64,000 nucleotides of DNA, taken from the NCBI GenBank assembly GCA_902801805.1, contig CADCJP010000001.1:20612-84611 (forward strand), in the 5' to 3' direction. Source of the DNA: an uncultured Erysipelotrichaceae bacterium (GTDB lineage Bacteria > Bacillota_I > Bacilli_A > RFN20 > CAG-826). The notes beneath the pieces are model-generated. The model had not been told where the DNA came from and did no database searches. It saw only the letters and a program-made list of their open reading frames with translations. Below, one piece after another: positions 45,251 to 54,823 of this stretch. Every line of letters begins with the position of its first letter. Within the stretch, counting starts at the first letter, position 1. The translations under genes and the position numbers were made by a program.

Positions 45251-46495
45251 ATGAAAAAGAGAGTAATCGCAGTCATTGACTTAAAAGCTTTTTATTCATA
45301 CGTAGAATGTCTCGATAGAGGACTTGATCCTTGGAAAGAACCACTTGTAGTGGCGGATAAAGATAGAGGCACAAATACGATTGTTTTAAGCGTGTCTCCA
45401 TTTTTAAAGAAACAGGGTATTCCTTCAAGATGTCGTATTAAAGAATTACCTAAGAAATATAAATATATTTACGCTGTTCCAAGAATGGAAAGATACTTAG
45501 AAAAAAGCGCTCAAGTAATTGATGTTTTATATCACTTTGTTGCCGAAGAAGACGTACACGTGTATTCAATTGATGAGGCTTTTGTCGACTTAACATCTTA
45601 CTTAAAGTACTACAACAAGACCCCTCTTCAAATGGTCACCACTATTATTAATCAAATAAAAGAAGAAACGGGTTTACAAGCCACTGCGGGTATTGGTGAT
45701 AACTTCTTTTTAGCGAAAATTGCCTTAGACATTTACGCTAAGAAAGAAAGAAACGGCATCGCTAAAGTATCCGTTAATGATATCAAAGAAAAGCTATGGC
45801 CAATCACCCCACTTAGTAAGGTTTGGAGTATTGGTCCAAGAATGGAATTAAGACTAAACAAAATTGGTTTATTTACCGTGAGAGATATTGCTTTATCTAA
45901 TATTGATTATTTAAGAGATAAGTTTGGTGTGATAGGTGAGCAACTATGGAGACACGCGAACGGCATTGATGAAGCGGATATCCACGAAAAATATGAGCCT
46001 AAAGAACGTAGTCTGTCTTTAAGCCAAGTATTGTTTAGAGATTATAACCAAAAAGAAGCCGTCACTATTATTAGAGAAATGGTTGATACATTGGCCTCAA
46101 GAATGAGAAATGAAAATAAAATGACTAAAGTTGTCGCTATTTATGTTGGATATTCAAAGAATATGGGTGGTTTTGCTAGAAGATCAACCTTATTAGCGCC
46201 CACCGACGACAGTGAACTATTATTAAAAGCCATATTAGAAATTTATCATATGTATATTAAGGATTTACCAATTAGAACCATTGGTCTTAACTTCGGTGGA
46301 CTTCTTGAATCTACATATCAACAATTAAATATGTTTGAGGATGATAAAGAACAAATCAAAAGACGTAATTTACAAAAGACTATGGATAAGCTCCATGATA
46401 AGTTTGGTAAGAATTCTGTCTTGCGCGCATCATCCTTATTAGAAGAAAGCACAATTAAGGATAGAAATAATTTTATAGGAGGACATCGTAAATGA
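45251..46495 (+). CDS. Y-family DNA polymerase (YqjW/UvrX/UmuC type)
   Basis: 414 residues. Error-prone translesion polymerase. Catalytic residues are in VIDLKAFYSYVEC (first Asp) and YSIDEAFVDLT (Asp-Glu). The WSIGPRMELRLNKIGLFTVRDIA segment is the thumb HhH region and the little-finger domain runs from about residue 240. The opening LKAFYSYVECLDRGLDPW matches the Bacillus YqjW/UvrX branch better than DinB. No beta-clamp motif check was possible beyond QLNMF near residue 359, which fits QLxLF-type clamp binding. The TGA stop overlaps the ATG of a YolD gene (ATGA), the usual partner of this branch. Confidence 0.92.
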   Translation: MKKRVIAVIDLKAFYSYVECLDRGLDPWKEPLVVADKDRGTNTIVLSVSPFLKKQGIPSRCRIKELPKKYKYIYAVPRMERYLEKSAQVIDVLYHFVAEEDVHVYSIDEAFVDLTSYLKYYNKTPLQMVTTIINQIKEETGLQATAGIGDNFFLAKIALDIYAKKERNGIAKVSVNDIKEKLWPITPLSKVWSIGPRMELRLNKIGLFTVRDIALSNIDYLRDKFGVIGEQLWRHANGIDEADIHEKYEPKERSLSLSQVLFRDYNQKEAVTIIREMVDTLASRMRNENKMTKVVAIYVGYSKNMGGFARRSTLLAPTDDSELLLKAILEIYHMYIKDLPIRTIGLNFGGLLESTYQQLNMFEDDKEQIKRRNLQKTMDKLHDKFGKNSVLRASSLLEESTIKDRNNFIGGHRK

Positions 46496-46803
46496 GTGAA
46501 CGCGGCATGAAGAAATGGGCTCCTTATAAATCGCTTAATGAGCAACAAAACTATCTAGACAAATTACATGAGAAACAAGAGAAAGTGGAACGTCCACGTA
46601 TCTCTAGTGATGAAGCAGAAAACATTAATGAAATACTAGTTAATTATCATGGAGAAGAACTAGTTATTTCCTATTGGAGAAACAATAAAATCAATACCAT
46701 ATCCACTATTTTGAATAAAATTGACCCAGCAAACAAAAAGATTGTCATCCCCGAAAGAAAGACAATCTACTTTGCTGAATTGATTAAGATTGAACGAGCT
46801 TAG
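46492..46803 (+). CDS. YolD-like protein
   Basis: 103 residues. RGMKKWAPYKSLNEQ at the N-terminus, EINE-type helix and ELVISYWRNNKINTISTILNKIDPANKKIVI are the hallmarks of the YolD family (PF08863), encoded beside UmuC/UvrX-type polymerases in Firmicutes and plasmids. It is thought to be a UmuD-like accessory, without firm proof. AGGAGG lies six bases before the ATG, inside the polymerase gene. Its stop overlaps the stop of the convergent aminopeptidase gene by three bases. Confidence 0.9.
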   Translation: MSERGMKKWAPYKSLNEQQNYLDKLHEKQEKVERPRISSDEAENINEILVNYHGEELVISYWRNNKINTISTILNKIDPANKKIVIPERKTIYFAELIKIERA

Positions 46804-48026
46804 ATAGCCCAAGTACCATCTTTAAAGATTTGGACTTGTTTGCCTTTAGTGTCAACACCAACGATTGATAAATCGCGTGTGCCCACCATGAAGTCAACGT
46901 GAATCATGGAGTTGTTAATACCAACTTCTGCTCTTTGTTCCATGGTCATGTCTAAAGCACCTGGATATAATTCTGGGAAACCAGCACCTAAAGCCACGTG
47001 GCAGCAGGCGTTTTCATCAAATAATGTTTCATAGAATAATAAACCAGTTTGGTTAATTGGAGATTCAAATGGCACTAAGGCAACTTCACCTAACATAGAA
47101 GCACCTTCATCCATTTTGACCATCTTTTCTAATAAGGCTTGGTTCTTTCTAGCTTTAACACCACAGACTTTACCATCCTTAAAGCTAATCGCGAAGCCTT
47201 CGATTAATTCACCATTATAAGATAAAGGTTTAGAAGCCACTAATGTACCCTCGGCTTTACCTTTCATTGGAGTTGTGAACACTTCTTCACTTGGAATGTT
47301 TGGATTGAATTGACCTTTGTTAGGGGCGAATTCAACACCACCACCCCACTTCATATTTGGGACGAGTTCGACTTGGAAGTCTGTACCATTATTAGCTTTA
47401 TAAATAAGTTTTCTTAAATCTAAAGCTTCCAATTTCTTTCTTTGGTTAACTAAGAAGTTATTATGGTCATCCCAGTTTTTAACTGGATCATTGCCATCCA
47501 CTCTTGATGTTTTAAGAATAGCGGCCCATAAAGCTTCAATCGCGGCTTCGTCATTTAATTTAGGAAAGACTTTGTTAGCCCAGGCTTTGCCTGGAACCGC
47601 AGCGATGGACCATTTATATTTACCATCCATTGCGTCTCTATATTTCTTGATCTTTGGATAACGCTTTGCCATGGATTTAGTAACCTTGTTTTGGTTAACA
47701 CCCTTCATCGCGTCTGGATCATCGGAAATGATGTGAATCACTGTTGGTAATTTCTTGACCCAATATTTGAATTTCGCAATTTGCATTGGGGAAACATTAG
47801 CTAAGCTACCAACTGTTTCGTTTTTATACGCTAATTTACTGACTGGATCATGGTGCCAATAGACAGTCACCTTTTTAGCGCCTGCTTTATAGCATTCTTC
47901 AACGACCATAGTGACGAAATCTGGTTGTTCTAATCCCGCATTAATCCATACTTCGTCGCCTTTAACAACATGGCCACCTTCAACAGCAATTAATCTCGCG
48001 TAATCTCTTAATAATTTTTGTTCCAT
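46800..48026 (-). CDS. M29 aminopeptidase (AmpS/PepS type)
   Basis: 408 residues, cytoplasmic. Metal-dependent aminopeptidase that removes N-terminal residues from imported peptides. Family hallmarks: GDEVWINAGLE near the start, EVALVPFESPINQTGLLFYETLFDENACCHVALGAGFPE (metal-ligand Glu and His), and NSMIHVDFMVGTRDLSI (His and Asp ligands). Length is normal. AAAGGAA precedes the ATG. It fits with the Opp peptide-import locus in the window as the intracellular end of peptide use, although it is not linked to it. Confidence 0.9.
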   Translation of the reverse strand: MEQKLLRDYARLIAVEGGHVVKGDEVWINAGLEQPDFVTMVVEECYKAGAKKVTVYWHHDPVSKLAYKNETVGSLANVSPMQIAKFKYWVKKLPTVIHIISDDPDAMKGVNQNKVTKSMAKRYPKIKKYRDAMDGKYKWSIAAVPGKAWANKVFPKLNDEAAIEALWAAILKTSRVDGNDPVKNWDDHNNFLVNQRKKLEALDLRKLIYKANNGTDFQVELVPNMKWGGGVEFAPNKGQFNPNIPSEEVFTTPMKGKAEGTLVASKPLSYNGELIEGFAISFKDGKVCGVKARKNQALLEKMVKMDEGASMLGEVALVPFESPINQTGLLFYETLFDENACCHVALGAGFPELYPGALDMTMEQRAEVGINNSMIHVDFMVGTRDLSIVGVDTKGKQVQIFKDGTWAI

Positions 48027-48053
48027 AGTTCTTTATGTTCCTTTCAAAAATAC

Positions 48054-48059
48054 TATAAT
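48054..48059 (+). promoter_or_regulatory. -10 box of the DUF308 gene
   Basis: TATAAT, 22 bases before ATG at 48082, with GAGAGGG between. The -35 is poor. Confidence 0.5.
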
Positions 48060-48081
48060 AGTATTCGAGAGGGAATTCTAT

Positions 48082-48807
48082 ATGAAAAGTTTATTTAACA
48101 AATACGTCTGGCTCCAACTAATCCTATCAATTTTATTACTATTTGGTGGTTCAGTTATTATCGCCTTTGCTATTAACAACAACACTGAAGTTCTTGAGAA
48201 CGCTTTAAATATCGTTATCGCGGTTATCTTATTCTTGTTTGGTTTATTCGCCATCTTAACTGCGTTTATCTTTGAAACAAAAAAATACGTGACACTCAGT
48301 TTATTATATGGTTCTGCTTCTATTGCCTTAGGTGTATTCCTTTGCACAAAAGAATTAGTTTTACTAAATTACATTATTTACTTAATTGCTATCTTCTTTA
48401 TTGTTGTGGGCGCAGTTGAGTTATTAAAAGCAATTATTCTAACAATCAAAGACAGAAAACAATTAACACTAATTATCGTTTCATACATCATCGCGGTCTT
48501 ATTCATCATTGCTGGTATCCTAGCCATCGTCTTCCGTAAAGATGTGAAAGATGTTCTTAATATCGTTACATGTATACTTGCTGGTGTGTTATTGTTCCTT
48601 GCTGGTGCTTGGGAATTATATCTTGGTATTAAAGCTCTTGTTGCTAAAAACAAAGGTGGCGCTCCAAAAGAAAAGAAAAAGAATAAGAAAAATGATGTTG
48701 TTGCTGAGCAACAGCCAGAACAACCTGCTCAAGAGCAAGTTCAAAAACCTGAACAACAAGAAATCAAAGAATTAGATTTCACGAGTAATCAAATTGAACA
48801 AAAATAA
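48082..48807 (+). CDS. DUF308/HdeD-like membrane protein
   Basis: 241 residues. Six hydrophobic helices in pairs (about 10-31, 40-62, 68-85, 88-113, 122-144, 152-180), with the Gly/Ala-rich internal repeats typical of DUF308. HdeD of this family is linked to acid resistance in E. coli, but the role here is unknown. A cytoplasmic tail (about 188-241) is first lysine-rich, then Gln/Pro/Glu-rich. Divergent from the aminopeptidase gene. Confidence 0.75.
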   Translation: MKSLFNKYVWLQLILSILLLFGGSVIIAFAINNNTEVLENALNIVIAVILFLFGLFAILTAFIFETKKYVTLSLLYGSASIALGVFLCTKELVLLNYIIYLIAIFFIVVGAVELLKAIILTIKDRKQLTLIIVSYIIAVLFIIAGILAIVFRKDVKDVLNIVTCILAGVLLFLAGAWELYLGIKALVAKNKGGAPKEKKKNKKNDVVAEQQPEQPAQEQVQKPEQQEIKELDFTSNQIEQK

Positions 48808-48830
48808 AAGCGGATTCCTCCGCTTTTTTC
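48807..48830. terminator. Bidirectional terminator between DUF308 gene and secG
   Basis: Stem AAAGCGGA/TCCGCTTT with loop TTCC, T-runs on both sides. Confidence 0.85.
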
Positions 48831-48850
48831 TTACCTCTAATTGCTAGCAA

Positions 48851-49090
48851 TTAAGCAGCTTTAGCGGTAATCTCAATAAGGATCGCGATAAAGAAGAATA
48901 AGATTGCACAGACAAGAGTCAAAATAGAAACGACTTTTTCTGCACCTCTCTCTTTGGTCTTAACGAAAACGTTTAAGCCACCACCGGTAATAGCACCAGA
49001 AGCACCTTCTGATTTACCGCCTTGCAATAAGCATAAGACGATGATGATAATGGCTACTACCAACATAATCCAGTCATACCAATTTAACAT
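48851..49090 (-). CDS. secG: Protein translocase subunit SecG
   Basis: 79 residues, two membrane helices separated by the conserved loop LLQGGKSEGASGAITGG. Auxiliary subunit of the SecYEG channel. Its length is normal. AAAGGAA precedes the ATG. It lies behind uvrB on the same strand. Confidence 0.93.
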   Translation of the reverse strand: MLNWYDWIMLVVAIIIIVLCLLQGGKSEGASGAITGGGLNVFVKTKERGAEKVVSILTLVCAILFFFIAILIEITAKAA

Positions 49091-49163
49091 AAGAATTTAA
49101 TTCCTTTCTTAATCGCTGCTTACTAATAATATTAGAATCGCAAAAATAACGCAAACTATATTT

Positions 49164-51143
49164 TTATAAATTGCTCTTTATTTCGAGAATAATATCTCGA
49201 AGCTCAGCCGCTCTTTCAAAGTCAAATTCTTTAGCAGCTTGACGCATTTGTTTTTCAAGTTCTTTAACTTTCGCTTCAATTTCCATGCGGCTTCCATGTT
49301 TAGTGATATCAATCATTTCACTGATTTCATCATCGCTGTTATGGATTGGAGGACGAATCTCTTTAATAATCGTACGTGGGATAATTCCGTATTCATCGTT
49401 ATAGGCTTCTTGAATGCTTCTTCTACGGTTAGTTTCCTCAATACAATTATGCATTGAATCAGTCATGTGATCAGCGTACATAACCACCAAACCATTGGCG
49501 TTTCGCGCTGCTCTACCGACAATTTGGATAAGAGAACGTGTACTTCTTAAGAAGCCTTCCTTATCCGCATCAAAGATGGAAATCAATGAAACTTCAGGAA
49601 TATCTAAACCTTCTCTTAATAGGTTAATACCAACTAGGACATCATACTTACCTTTTCTAAGTTGATAGATGATTTCGCTTCTCTCTAAAGTTTTAGTTTC
49701 GTGATGCAAATAAACAACCTTAATACCTTTGTCTTTTAAGTAATTAGTGAGGTCTTCCGCCATACGAATCGTGAGGGTGACCACCATGGTTCTTTCATTT
49801 TTTGCCACACGAGTTTTAATTTCGTGAACCAAATCATCAATTTGTCCTAAGGTTGGACGCACTTGAATAATTGGATCAAGTAATCCAGTTGGTCTAATAA
49901 TCTGTTCAGCGGAAATTCCACCCGCTTTATTTAATTCATAATCACCTGGTGTCGCACTTGTACACACGACATAAGGCATAATCTTTTCAAATTCATCAAA
50001 GTTAAGTGGTCTATTATCTAAAGCGGAAGGTAATCTAAAACCATATTCCACTAAAGTTTCTTTTCTAGACCTATCTCCGTTATACATACCCCTTAGCTGT
50101 GGGAATGTAACGTGAGATTCATCAACGATCATCAAGAAATCTTCTGGGAAGTAATCTAATAAACACCAAGGTCTTTCACCTGGTTTTCTTTTATCAATAT
50201 GACGAGAATAGTTTTCAATACCAGGACACATGCCGAATTCTTGCATGCTTTCCATATCTTGATTTGTTCTCATTTCTAAACGTTCAGCTTCAAGAAGTTT
50301 GCCGTTTTCTTTAAAGAATTTAAGTCTTTCTTCTAGTTCCGCTTTGATAGTAACGCATGCTTCTTTGATTCTTTCTCTCGTAGAGGCGTGGTCATAGGCA
50401 GGGAAGATTGGGAAAGTATGATATGTATGTTTAACTTCACCAGTCATTGGATTTAGTTGCACAATTTTCTCTACTTCATCACCAAAAGTATCAATTCTAA
50501 TGACATCGTTATCTAAGAATGCCGCAGGGACAATCTCGATCACATCCCCTCTAACTCTGAATGTACCTGGGGCTAAATCGAGATTATTGCGTTTATATTG
50601 AGCGTCCACTAATTTCTTATAGAGTTCTTGTCTATTTATTTCTTCACCAACACGGATATTAAATACTAAATTACGATATTCATCCGGATCAGTTAAGCCG
50701 TATATAGAAGCAACAGACGCCACGATAATTGTATCTTTTCTTTCTAAGATAGAATTAATCGCAGATGTACGAAGCATTTCAATTTCTTCGTTCATCACTG
50801 CATTCTTATCAATGTATGTATCACTTTTTGGAATATAAGCTTCTGGTTGATAGAAATCGAAGTTGGATACGAAGTATTCCACGCGATTATGTGGGAATAA
50901 TTCTTGGAATTCTGAATATAATTGACCCGCAAGAGTTTTGTTATGCACTAAAACTAGTGTTGGTTTTTGCACTGTTTGAATGATGTTGGCCATAGTAAAA
51001 GTCTTACCAGTACCAGTCGCACCCATCAAAACTTGGAACTTTTTACCTGCTAAAATTCCATCGCTTAACTTCTTAATCGCGGTGGGTTGGTCGCCTGTAG
51101 GCTTGAATTTGGAAACTATCTCAAATAAATGCTCATTTTCCAT
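49164..51143 (-). CDS. uvrB: Excinuclease ABC subunit B
   Basis: About 659 residues. Damage-verification helicase-like subunit of nucleotide excision repair. [17 protein letters not shown] opening, Walker A GATGTGKT, beta-hairpin region [21 protein letters not shown], [13 protein letters not shown], helicase motifs to [13 protein letters not shown], and a C-terminal UVR motif [18 protein letters not shown]. The ATG at 51143 matches family starts. A GTG at 51164 overlapping the prfB stop is possible, and neither has a good Shine-Dalgarno. Cotranscribed with secA-prfB. Confidence 0.93.
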   Translation of the reverse strand: MENEHLFEIVSKFKPTGDQPTAIKKLSDGILAGKKFQVLMGATGTGKTFTMANIIQTVQKPTLVLVHNKTLAGQLYSEFQELFPHNRVEYFVSNFDFYQPEAYIPKSDTYIDKNAVMNEEIEMLRTSAINSILERKDTIIVASVASIYGLTDPDEYRNLVFNIRVGEEINRQELYKKLVDAQYKRNNLDLAPGTFRVRGDVIEIVPAAFLDNDVIRIDTFGDEVEKIVQLNPMTGEVKHTYHTFPIFPAYDHASTRERIKEACVTIKAELEERLKFFKENGKLLEAERLEMRTNQDMESMQEFGMCPGIENYSRHIDKRKPGERPWCLLDYFPEDFLMIVDESHVTFPQLRGMYNGDRSRKETLVEYGFRLPSALDNRPLNFDEFEKIMPYVVCTSATPGDYELNKAGGISAEQIIRPTGLLDPIIQVRPTLGQIDDLVHEIKTRVAKNERTMVVTLTIRMAEDLTNYLKDKGIKVVYLHHETKTLERSEIIYQLRKGKYDVLVGINLLREGLDIPEVSLISIFDADKEGFLRSTRSLIQIVGRAARNANGLVVMYADHMTDSMHNCIEETNRRRSIQEAYNDEYGIIPRTIIKEIRPPIHNSDDEISEMIDITKHGSRMEIEAKVKELEKQMRQAAKEFDFERAAELRDIILEIKSNL

Positions 51144-51163
51144 AAAAAGTCTGCAAAACTCCA

Positions 51164-52271
51164 CTATTTCGTATTATTCTTGGCTTCCATCTGTAGGTAA
51201 GAATAGATAAATCCGTCGATATTTCCATTCATTACAGATTGGACATCAGTAACCTCAAAAGATGTACGATTATCTTTGACTAGAGTGTAAGGACAGAAGA
51301 CATAAGAACGGATTTGACTACCCCATTCAATATTCTTCTTTTCACCAACTATAGAATTAAGCTTATTTTGACGAGATTCAAGTTCAATTAAATATAATTT
51401 GCCTTTTAACATCTTCATCGCTGTTTCTTTATTTAATAATTGGCTTCTTTCAATTTGGCAAGATACAACAATACCAGTAGGTAAGTGAGTAATTCTCACC
51501 GCGGTTTCAACTTTGTTGACGTTTTGACCGCCTGCACCGCCGGATCTATAAGTATCAATCTTTAAATCAGATTCATTAATCACAATATCAATGGAATCAT
51601 CTTTGAATTCTGGAACGACGTTAACGGAGGCAAATGATGTATGTCTTCTTTTGTTTGCATCAAAAGGAGAGATTCTCACTAAACGATGAACGCCTTTTTC
51701 ACCTTTTAGTAAACCATAAGCGTTTTTACCGCTTATTTGTAAGGTTACAGACTTAACACCCGCTTCATCGCCTGGTTCAAAGGAAAGAACAGACATCTTA
51801 AAGCGATGCGCTTCTGCGTATAACACGTACATTCTATAAAGCATATCCGCCCAGTCTTGGGCTTCTGTACCACCCGCGCCTGGATGAATTTCAATAATCG
51901 CATTTAAAGAATCGAATTCTCCAGTAAATAGGATTTGTAATTCGAATTCTTTTGATTGTTTATTTAGTTCCTCTAACGATGTTTCGATTTGTTCGAGGAA
52001 TGAATCATCTTCAAATTCTAAAAGCTCTTCAAGGTCTTTTTGACCGCGTAAAAGCGAACGATATGTATCTACAATTTCGCGAGAATGATTGAGACGTGAT
52101 ATGATTTCGAGCGCTGAATTCCTGTTATCCCAGAAATCCGCAGCTTCACTTTTTTCTGTTAAATCTGCTATCTCAGCATCGAGCTTAGCAAGGTCAAAGA
52201 GAAGACCCGAGTTGACGGATTCTCTCGCCAACAGCACAAAGTTCCTGTTTTAGGGTCACAATGTCTTTCAT
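51164..52271 (-). CDS. prfB: Peptide chain release factor 2, with programmed +1 frameshift
   Basis: The full product of about 368 residues needs a +1 shift at codon 26. The zero frame starts at ATG 52271 (one base after the secA stop), runs 25 codons and meets TGA at 52196-52194 in the context CTT-TGA-C. Reading then continues in the +1 frame as [14 protein letters not shown]2 hallmarks are SPF (201-203) for UGA recognition and GGQ (247-249) for peptide release. When RF2 is short, slow termination at TGA favours the shift, which is its known autoregulation. A weak SD-like CGGG lies upstream of the slip site. This also shows TGA is a stop codon in this organism. Confidence 0.95.
52194..52200 (-). 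promoter_or_regulatory. RF2 programmed frameshift site
   Basis: TCTTTGAC on the minus strand: CTT at 52199-52197, TGA at 52196-52194, next base C. The position (codon 26) matches the classical E. coli and Bacillus site. Confidence 0.92.
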
Positions 52272-52272
52272 A

Positions 52273-54705
52273 TTATTCGGCTTTCTTTTCTTCTTCCGCT
52301 GGAGCAGCTTCAGGAGCTTTTTGAGTATCAACAACTTCTGGAGCAGGTTGTTCTGGTTGTGGTTCAACAGTCACACGACGTTGTGGTCTAATATTAACTA
52401 AGTTTAAAACTGCATCAACAGAAGCCATTTCTAAGCATTCTCTGAACATCGCATAACCTTCGTTAACGTAATCTTGTAATGGGTTGACGTTAGCGTAGCT
52501 TCTTAAGAAGATTGCTTCTCTTAATCTCGCCATAGAGTCAATATGTTTGGTCCAGTTTTGGTCAATACAGTGTAAGACGACTGAACGTTTGATATTGTCT
52601 TTATCAGCTTCTTCAACATCCCATTCCTTAAGGAGTTGATCAAATCTTTCTCTAATAATGATGGCTAAGTCTGGTGCAATATCATCAACTGGAGCATCAT
52701 CATATAAGTTTGGTTTAATTGTGCCACTTGGTAAGAATCTTGGTTCCACCACTTTGACCAATTGTTCACCTGAGATTAAATCATCATTGGAATCCGCTGG
52801 AATACCTTTCTTAGCAAGGAATTCACCAGTGGTTTTGAAGATATCATCCATAATATCGTCAATGTTCTTACCTTCGATAATTCTGTCTCTCTTGTCGTAG
52901 ACAATTTGTCTTTGTTTGGCTAAAACATCATCGTATTCAAGTAAGCTCTTACGAGTATCAAAGTTTTGACCTTCGATCTTCTTTTGAGCAGACGTAATAA
53001 CATTGGTAATCATTCTGGCTTCTAAAGCTTCATCACCAAAGTTCTTTTCAATGTAATTTCTAATAGAATCAGCGGCGAATCTCACTAAAAGTGTATCGTC
53101 GAAAGAAACATAGAATCTGGAGAAACCTGGGTCACCTTGACGACCTGAACGACCACGTAATTGGTTATCAATACGTCTTGATTCATGTCTTTCAGTACCG
53201 AAGACACAGAGACCACCGAGGGCTCTCACTTCATCATTAATCTTAATATCGGTACCACGACCAGCCATGTTAGTGGCTAAGGTAATAGCGCCTTTTTCAC
53301 CAGCATGTGAAATAATTTCCGCTTCACGTGCATGGTTTTTCGCGTTCAACATTTCGTGTGGTAAGCCTGCTTCAGTTAATAACGCGGAGATTTCTTCAGA
53401 AGATTCAACGGACACGGTACCGATTAAGATTGGTTGACCAGTAGCGTGACGTTCTTTAACTTCCTTAATTAAAGCAGCGAGTTTTGGACCCTTATGCGCA
53501 TAGACGTAATCTAACGCATCAATACGTTGGATTGGTCTATTGGTTGGGATACAAACAACACGCATGTTATAAATCTTACGGAATTCTTCTTCTTCAGTTT
53601 TAGCGGTACCTGTCATACCAGCAAGTTTATTATATAAACGGAAGAAGTTTTGATATGTAATTGTCGCCATTGTGACGGTTTCTTGTTTGATTTTAACGTT
53701 TTCTTTAGCTTGAACGGCTTGGTGTAAACCATCAGACCATTCACGACCTGGAAGAACACGACCGGTAAATGGGTCAATAATTTGAACTTCGCCTTCGGCG
53801 TCCACTAAGTAGTCGACGTCTCTAGCCATAATGAAGTTCGCTTTTAAAGCGTTATGGATTCTGTGAACTAAATCAGCATATTCTGGATCATATAAGTTTT
53901 GGATACCGAACATGCGTTCCGCTTTTTGTTGACCTTCTTCAGTTAAGTGAACTGTCTTTTCCTTAACGTCGATGGAGTAATCTTTTTCTTTCTTTAATGT
54001 CTTACAGAATCTATCAGCAACTGTATATTGGGAAGCACTTGTTTGCGCGCCACCAGAAATAATTAATGGTGTTCTACTTTCATCGATTAAGATGGAGTCA
54101 GCTTCGTCAACGATACAGAAATTTAAGCCTCTTAAAACACGGTGTTCCATGTCAGTGGCCATGTTATCTCTTAAGTAGTCGAAACCTAATTCAGAGTTTG
54201 TGGTATATGTAATATCACATAAATAGGCTTCTTTCTTTTCTCTTGTTGTTTTTGTACGAGCGTTAACACCAACAGTTAAACCTAAGAATCTATAGATTTG
54301 ACCCATCCAATCAGCGTCACGACCAGATAAGTATTCGTTAACTGTAATAACGTGTAAGCCTTTGCCTGCGAGAGCGTTTAAATAAACCGCCATTGTACAT
54401 GTTAAGGTTTTACCTTCACCGGTTTTCATTTCAGCGACATCGCCGTTATGTAAAACTAAGGAACCAATAATTTGCACTTTGTAAGGGAATTCACCAATAC
54501 AACGTTTAGCAGCTTCACGAGCAACCGCAAAAGCTTCGTATTTAATATCATCAAGGGTTGCGCCCTTGGCTAATAAATCTCTAAAGTATGGAGTTTTGGC
54601 TTGTAATTCTTCATTGCTAAGCGCTGCCATTGTGCTTTCGTAAGCGATGACTTTTTCCGCTTCGCGTTGATATTTCTTAATAAGCCTTCTGTCGAAAAAT
54701 CCCAT
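52273..54705 (-). CDS. secA: Preprotein translocase ATPase SecA
   Basis: 810 residues. Motor that drives proteins through SecYEG. Walker A KTGEGKT at 94-100, IVDEADSILIDESRTPLIISG near 200, PPXD region in the middle, GRGTDI and QLRGRSGRQGDPG helicase motif. The C-terminus ends in a Pro/Glu/Ala-rich tail without the CxCxSGxx zinc site, as in some Firmicutes. prfB follows after one base. The ribosome-hibernation factor gene usually found upstream in Bacilli (hpf) is not here. Confidence 0.95.
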   Translation of the reverse strand: MGFFDRRLIKKYQREAEKVIAYESTMAALSNEELQAKTPYFRDLLAKGATLDDIKYEAFAVAREAAKRCIGEFPYKVQIIGSLVLHNGDVAEMKTGEGKTLTCTMAVYLNALAGKGLHVITVNEYLSGRDADWMGQIYRFLGLTVGVNARTKTTREKKEAYLCDITYTTNSELGFDYLRDNMATDMEHRVLRGLNFCIVDEADSILIDESRTPLIISGGAQTSASQYTVADRFCKTLKKEKDYSIDVKEKTVHLTEEGQQKAERMFGIQNLYDPEYADLVHRIHNALKANFIMARDVDYLVDAEGEVQIIDPFTGRVLPGREWSDGLHQAVQAKENVKIKQETVTMATITYQNFFRLYNKLAGMTGTAKTEEEEFRKIYNMRVVCIPTNRPIQRIDALDYVYAHKGPKLAALIKEVKERHATGQPILIGTVSVESSEEISALLTEAGLPHEMLNAKNHAREAEIISHAGEKGAITLATNMAGRGTDIKINDEVRALGGLCVFGTERHESRRIDNQLRGRSGRQGDPGFSRFYVSFDDTLLVRFAADSIRNYIEKNFGDEALEARMITNVITSAQKKIEGQNFDTRKSLLEYDDVLAKQRQIVYDKRDRIIEGKNIDDIMDDIFKTTGEFLAKKGIPADSNDDLISGEQLVKVVEPRFLPSGTIKPNLYDDAPVDDIAPDLAIIIRERFDQLLKEWDVEEADKDNIKRSVVLHCIDQNWTKHIDSMARLREAIFLRSYANVNPLQDYVNEGYAMFRECLEMASVDAVLNLVNIRPQRRVTVEPQPEQPAPEVVDTQKAPEAAPAEEEKKAE

Positions 54706-54799
54706 TTTCTAATACCGATCACATCAAATATGTGCCTTTCTTTATAAAAAGAATGTCAAGCATTCGCTTAAATATAATATCAATCCATCTTGTACTTGT

Positions 54800-54823
54800 C
54801 TAACACAAATTAATTTGTATTAG
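54800..54823. repeat. 24-base near-perfect palindrome behind comFC
   Basis: CTAACACAAATT and AATTTGTATTAG are inverted copies with one mismatch (12-bp arms, no spacer), directly after the comFC stop. There is no T-run on the minus strand, so it is a poor intrinsic terminator. It could be an operator for secA or a simple hairpin. Confidence 0.5.

Noticed and set aside
46492..46803. Small downstream gene as an antitoxin or toxin
   Set aside because: Sequence and position match the YolD family, partner of UvrX/YqjW polymerases.
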